Positions 63,011 to 64,000 of a DNA stretch of 64,000 nucleotides are shown piece by piece. Under the pieces are notes generated by a model that was not told the origin of the DNA, ran no database searches, and saw only the letters and a program-made list of their open reading frames with translations. The position numbers and the translations under genes were made by a program. The first letter of the stretch is position 1. Each line of letters starts with the position of its first letter. This stretch comes from Membranipora membranacea (taxonomy: Eukaryota > Bryozoa > Gymnolaemata > Cheilostomatida > Membraniporidae), in NCBI GenBank assembly GCA_914767715.1, contig OU612072.1:17238001-17302000 (forward strand), in the 5' to 3' direction.

Positions 63011-64000
63011 CTGTAAGTTAATCAGGGACAATGTGACGTGTAAGGGAACATGCCACAATCTACCTCTCATCTAGAATTATCTAAGAGGATCGGGAAATTC
63101 CCTATTTTATATCATGTAAGGATTCCAGTAAACCTCCTCCATTGAGCAAACTTGTTATTGACTAGTTATCCTATGCACGCTCCAGAAAATACACACAAAA
63201 ACAGACACTTCTATGACAATAATATCTACCTTTCCGTGACAATAAATCATGGATATCTAAACCCTGATCTCTATTCAGTTATAAACTCATCAGCCCTTTG
63301 TAGTCTTGGATCAATTATTGTTTCTATTTGAAGAATAACCATGACAGCAGGACAAAACCCTCATGTAAAAGTACAAACCCCCCCAATAAAGTTAATTACC
63401 AACTAAGGCTCTCCGCAACATACAAATAGCATTGGCTAAGCCGGAAATGAATGGTGAGAACTATGGTCATCATAAAAAGCAACAGGAAAGCTTATACTAG
63501 AGTAACTAAAACATCTGGTGAGTAGAATGCATTTAGAGGAATGGGCAGTCAATCAGCAGTTTGACAAATATTTCCGGTAAGCTTATGCTATTCCTAATCC
63601 CTTAAACCTCCGGCTCTTCGAAGCATTCTGCGCTCAATACACATTGATGAAGGACCGTAGTTCAAAGACAACCCCAGGTGGCAGAACCAATTCATTCATA
63701 TACCAGTTATACTGATAATTGCAAACATGAAAAGGTTTTTTAATTGATAGGAATGTTTCTAACTTGGAGGTTGGTTCTGTTTTGTAGCAGCACACTGAGC
63801 CCTTCTGCTCGCCTCAGAGGATTATAAATGATGGATCACACAAGGAATGCAATGAGCGTCAATGATGCTAATTAAGCAACAGTTGTCTGATCCCCTGCAA
63901 AGGTTATATTTAGAATTTTGATAGATGGACATTGATGGCAAGAATTAAACCCAACTGTATCTCTATAGCATTGAAACTCTACATCCATAAATAACAACCC
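63011..64000. other. Intron of gene D, no exon seen
   Basis: The exon carrying GQFLDHD, which should come next upstream in gene D, is not in these 990 bases on either strand. The sequence is AT-rich with no clear repeats. Confidence 0.65.

Noticed and set aside
1-64000. CRISPR arrays, operons or bacterial genes.
   Set aside because: Spliced genes, SINEs and MITEs show this is animal nuclear DNA; the tandem repeats lack repeat-spacer structure.

Overview
The window is nuclear DNA of an invertebrate animal. It is AT-rich, has short exons (20-535 bases) in long introns with GT/AG borders, and carries tRNA-derived SINEs, several MITE families, minisatellites and long G/C homopolymers. I cannot name the phylum from the sequence alone. 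All reliable coding capacity is on the minus strand and belongs to one family, the animal haem peroxidases (myeloperoxidase/peroxinectin-type fold). The secretion signals indicate that the enzymes act in the secretory pathway or outside the cell.

There are four head-to-tail genes. Gene A (stop 3944, start 10766; 16 exons, 650 aa) and gene B (stop 18097, start 25166; 16 exons, 647 aa) are recent duplicates. Their flanking DNA is duplicated too, with a period of about 14.2-14.4 kb. Gene C (stop 30731, start 41815; 17 exons, 802 aa) is older and ends in a 160-residue tail with nine Pro/Arg/Gln-rich repeats, seven of which contain tyrosine. Gene D (53133 to 63010; 12 exons seen, 5' part outside the window) ends in a strongly basic 30-residue tail. 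I rebuilt every exon by hand from splice sites. Reading frame and phases are preserved through each gene, and the family's key residues (distal His, haem-linking Asp and Glu, catalytic Arg, Ca2+ loop, proximal His and its Asn partner) are present in A-C. Those encoded inside the window are present in D.

Layout: 1-3.9 kb, 3' flank of A with a repeated 130-150 bp element; 3.9-10.8 kb, gene A; 10.8-18.1 kb, intergenic, with a SINE, a hAT-like element and a foldback element carrying a perfect 45-bp-arm hairpin; 18.1-25.2 kb, gene B; 25.2-30.7 kb, intergenic, mostly the duplicated upstream flank of B; 30.7-41.8 kb, gene C; 41.8-53.1 kb, intergenic, with minisatellites, a 40-bp perfect palindrome, an inverted duplication and a MITE; 53.1-63.0 kb, gene D, with introns rich in SINEs and MITEs; 63.0-64.0 kb, intron of D.

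The most interesting idea is that the array keeps one catalytic core and varies what follows it: a few neutral or acidic residues (A, B), a Tyr/Pro repeat that could itself be a substrate for tyrosyl cross-linking (C), or a polycationic tail suited to binding anionic matrix or surfaces (D). The sequence shows the tails; their function is inference.
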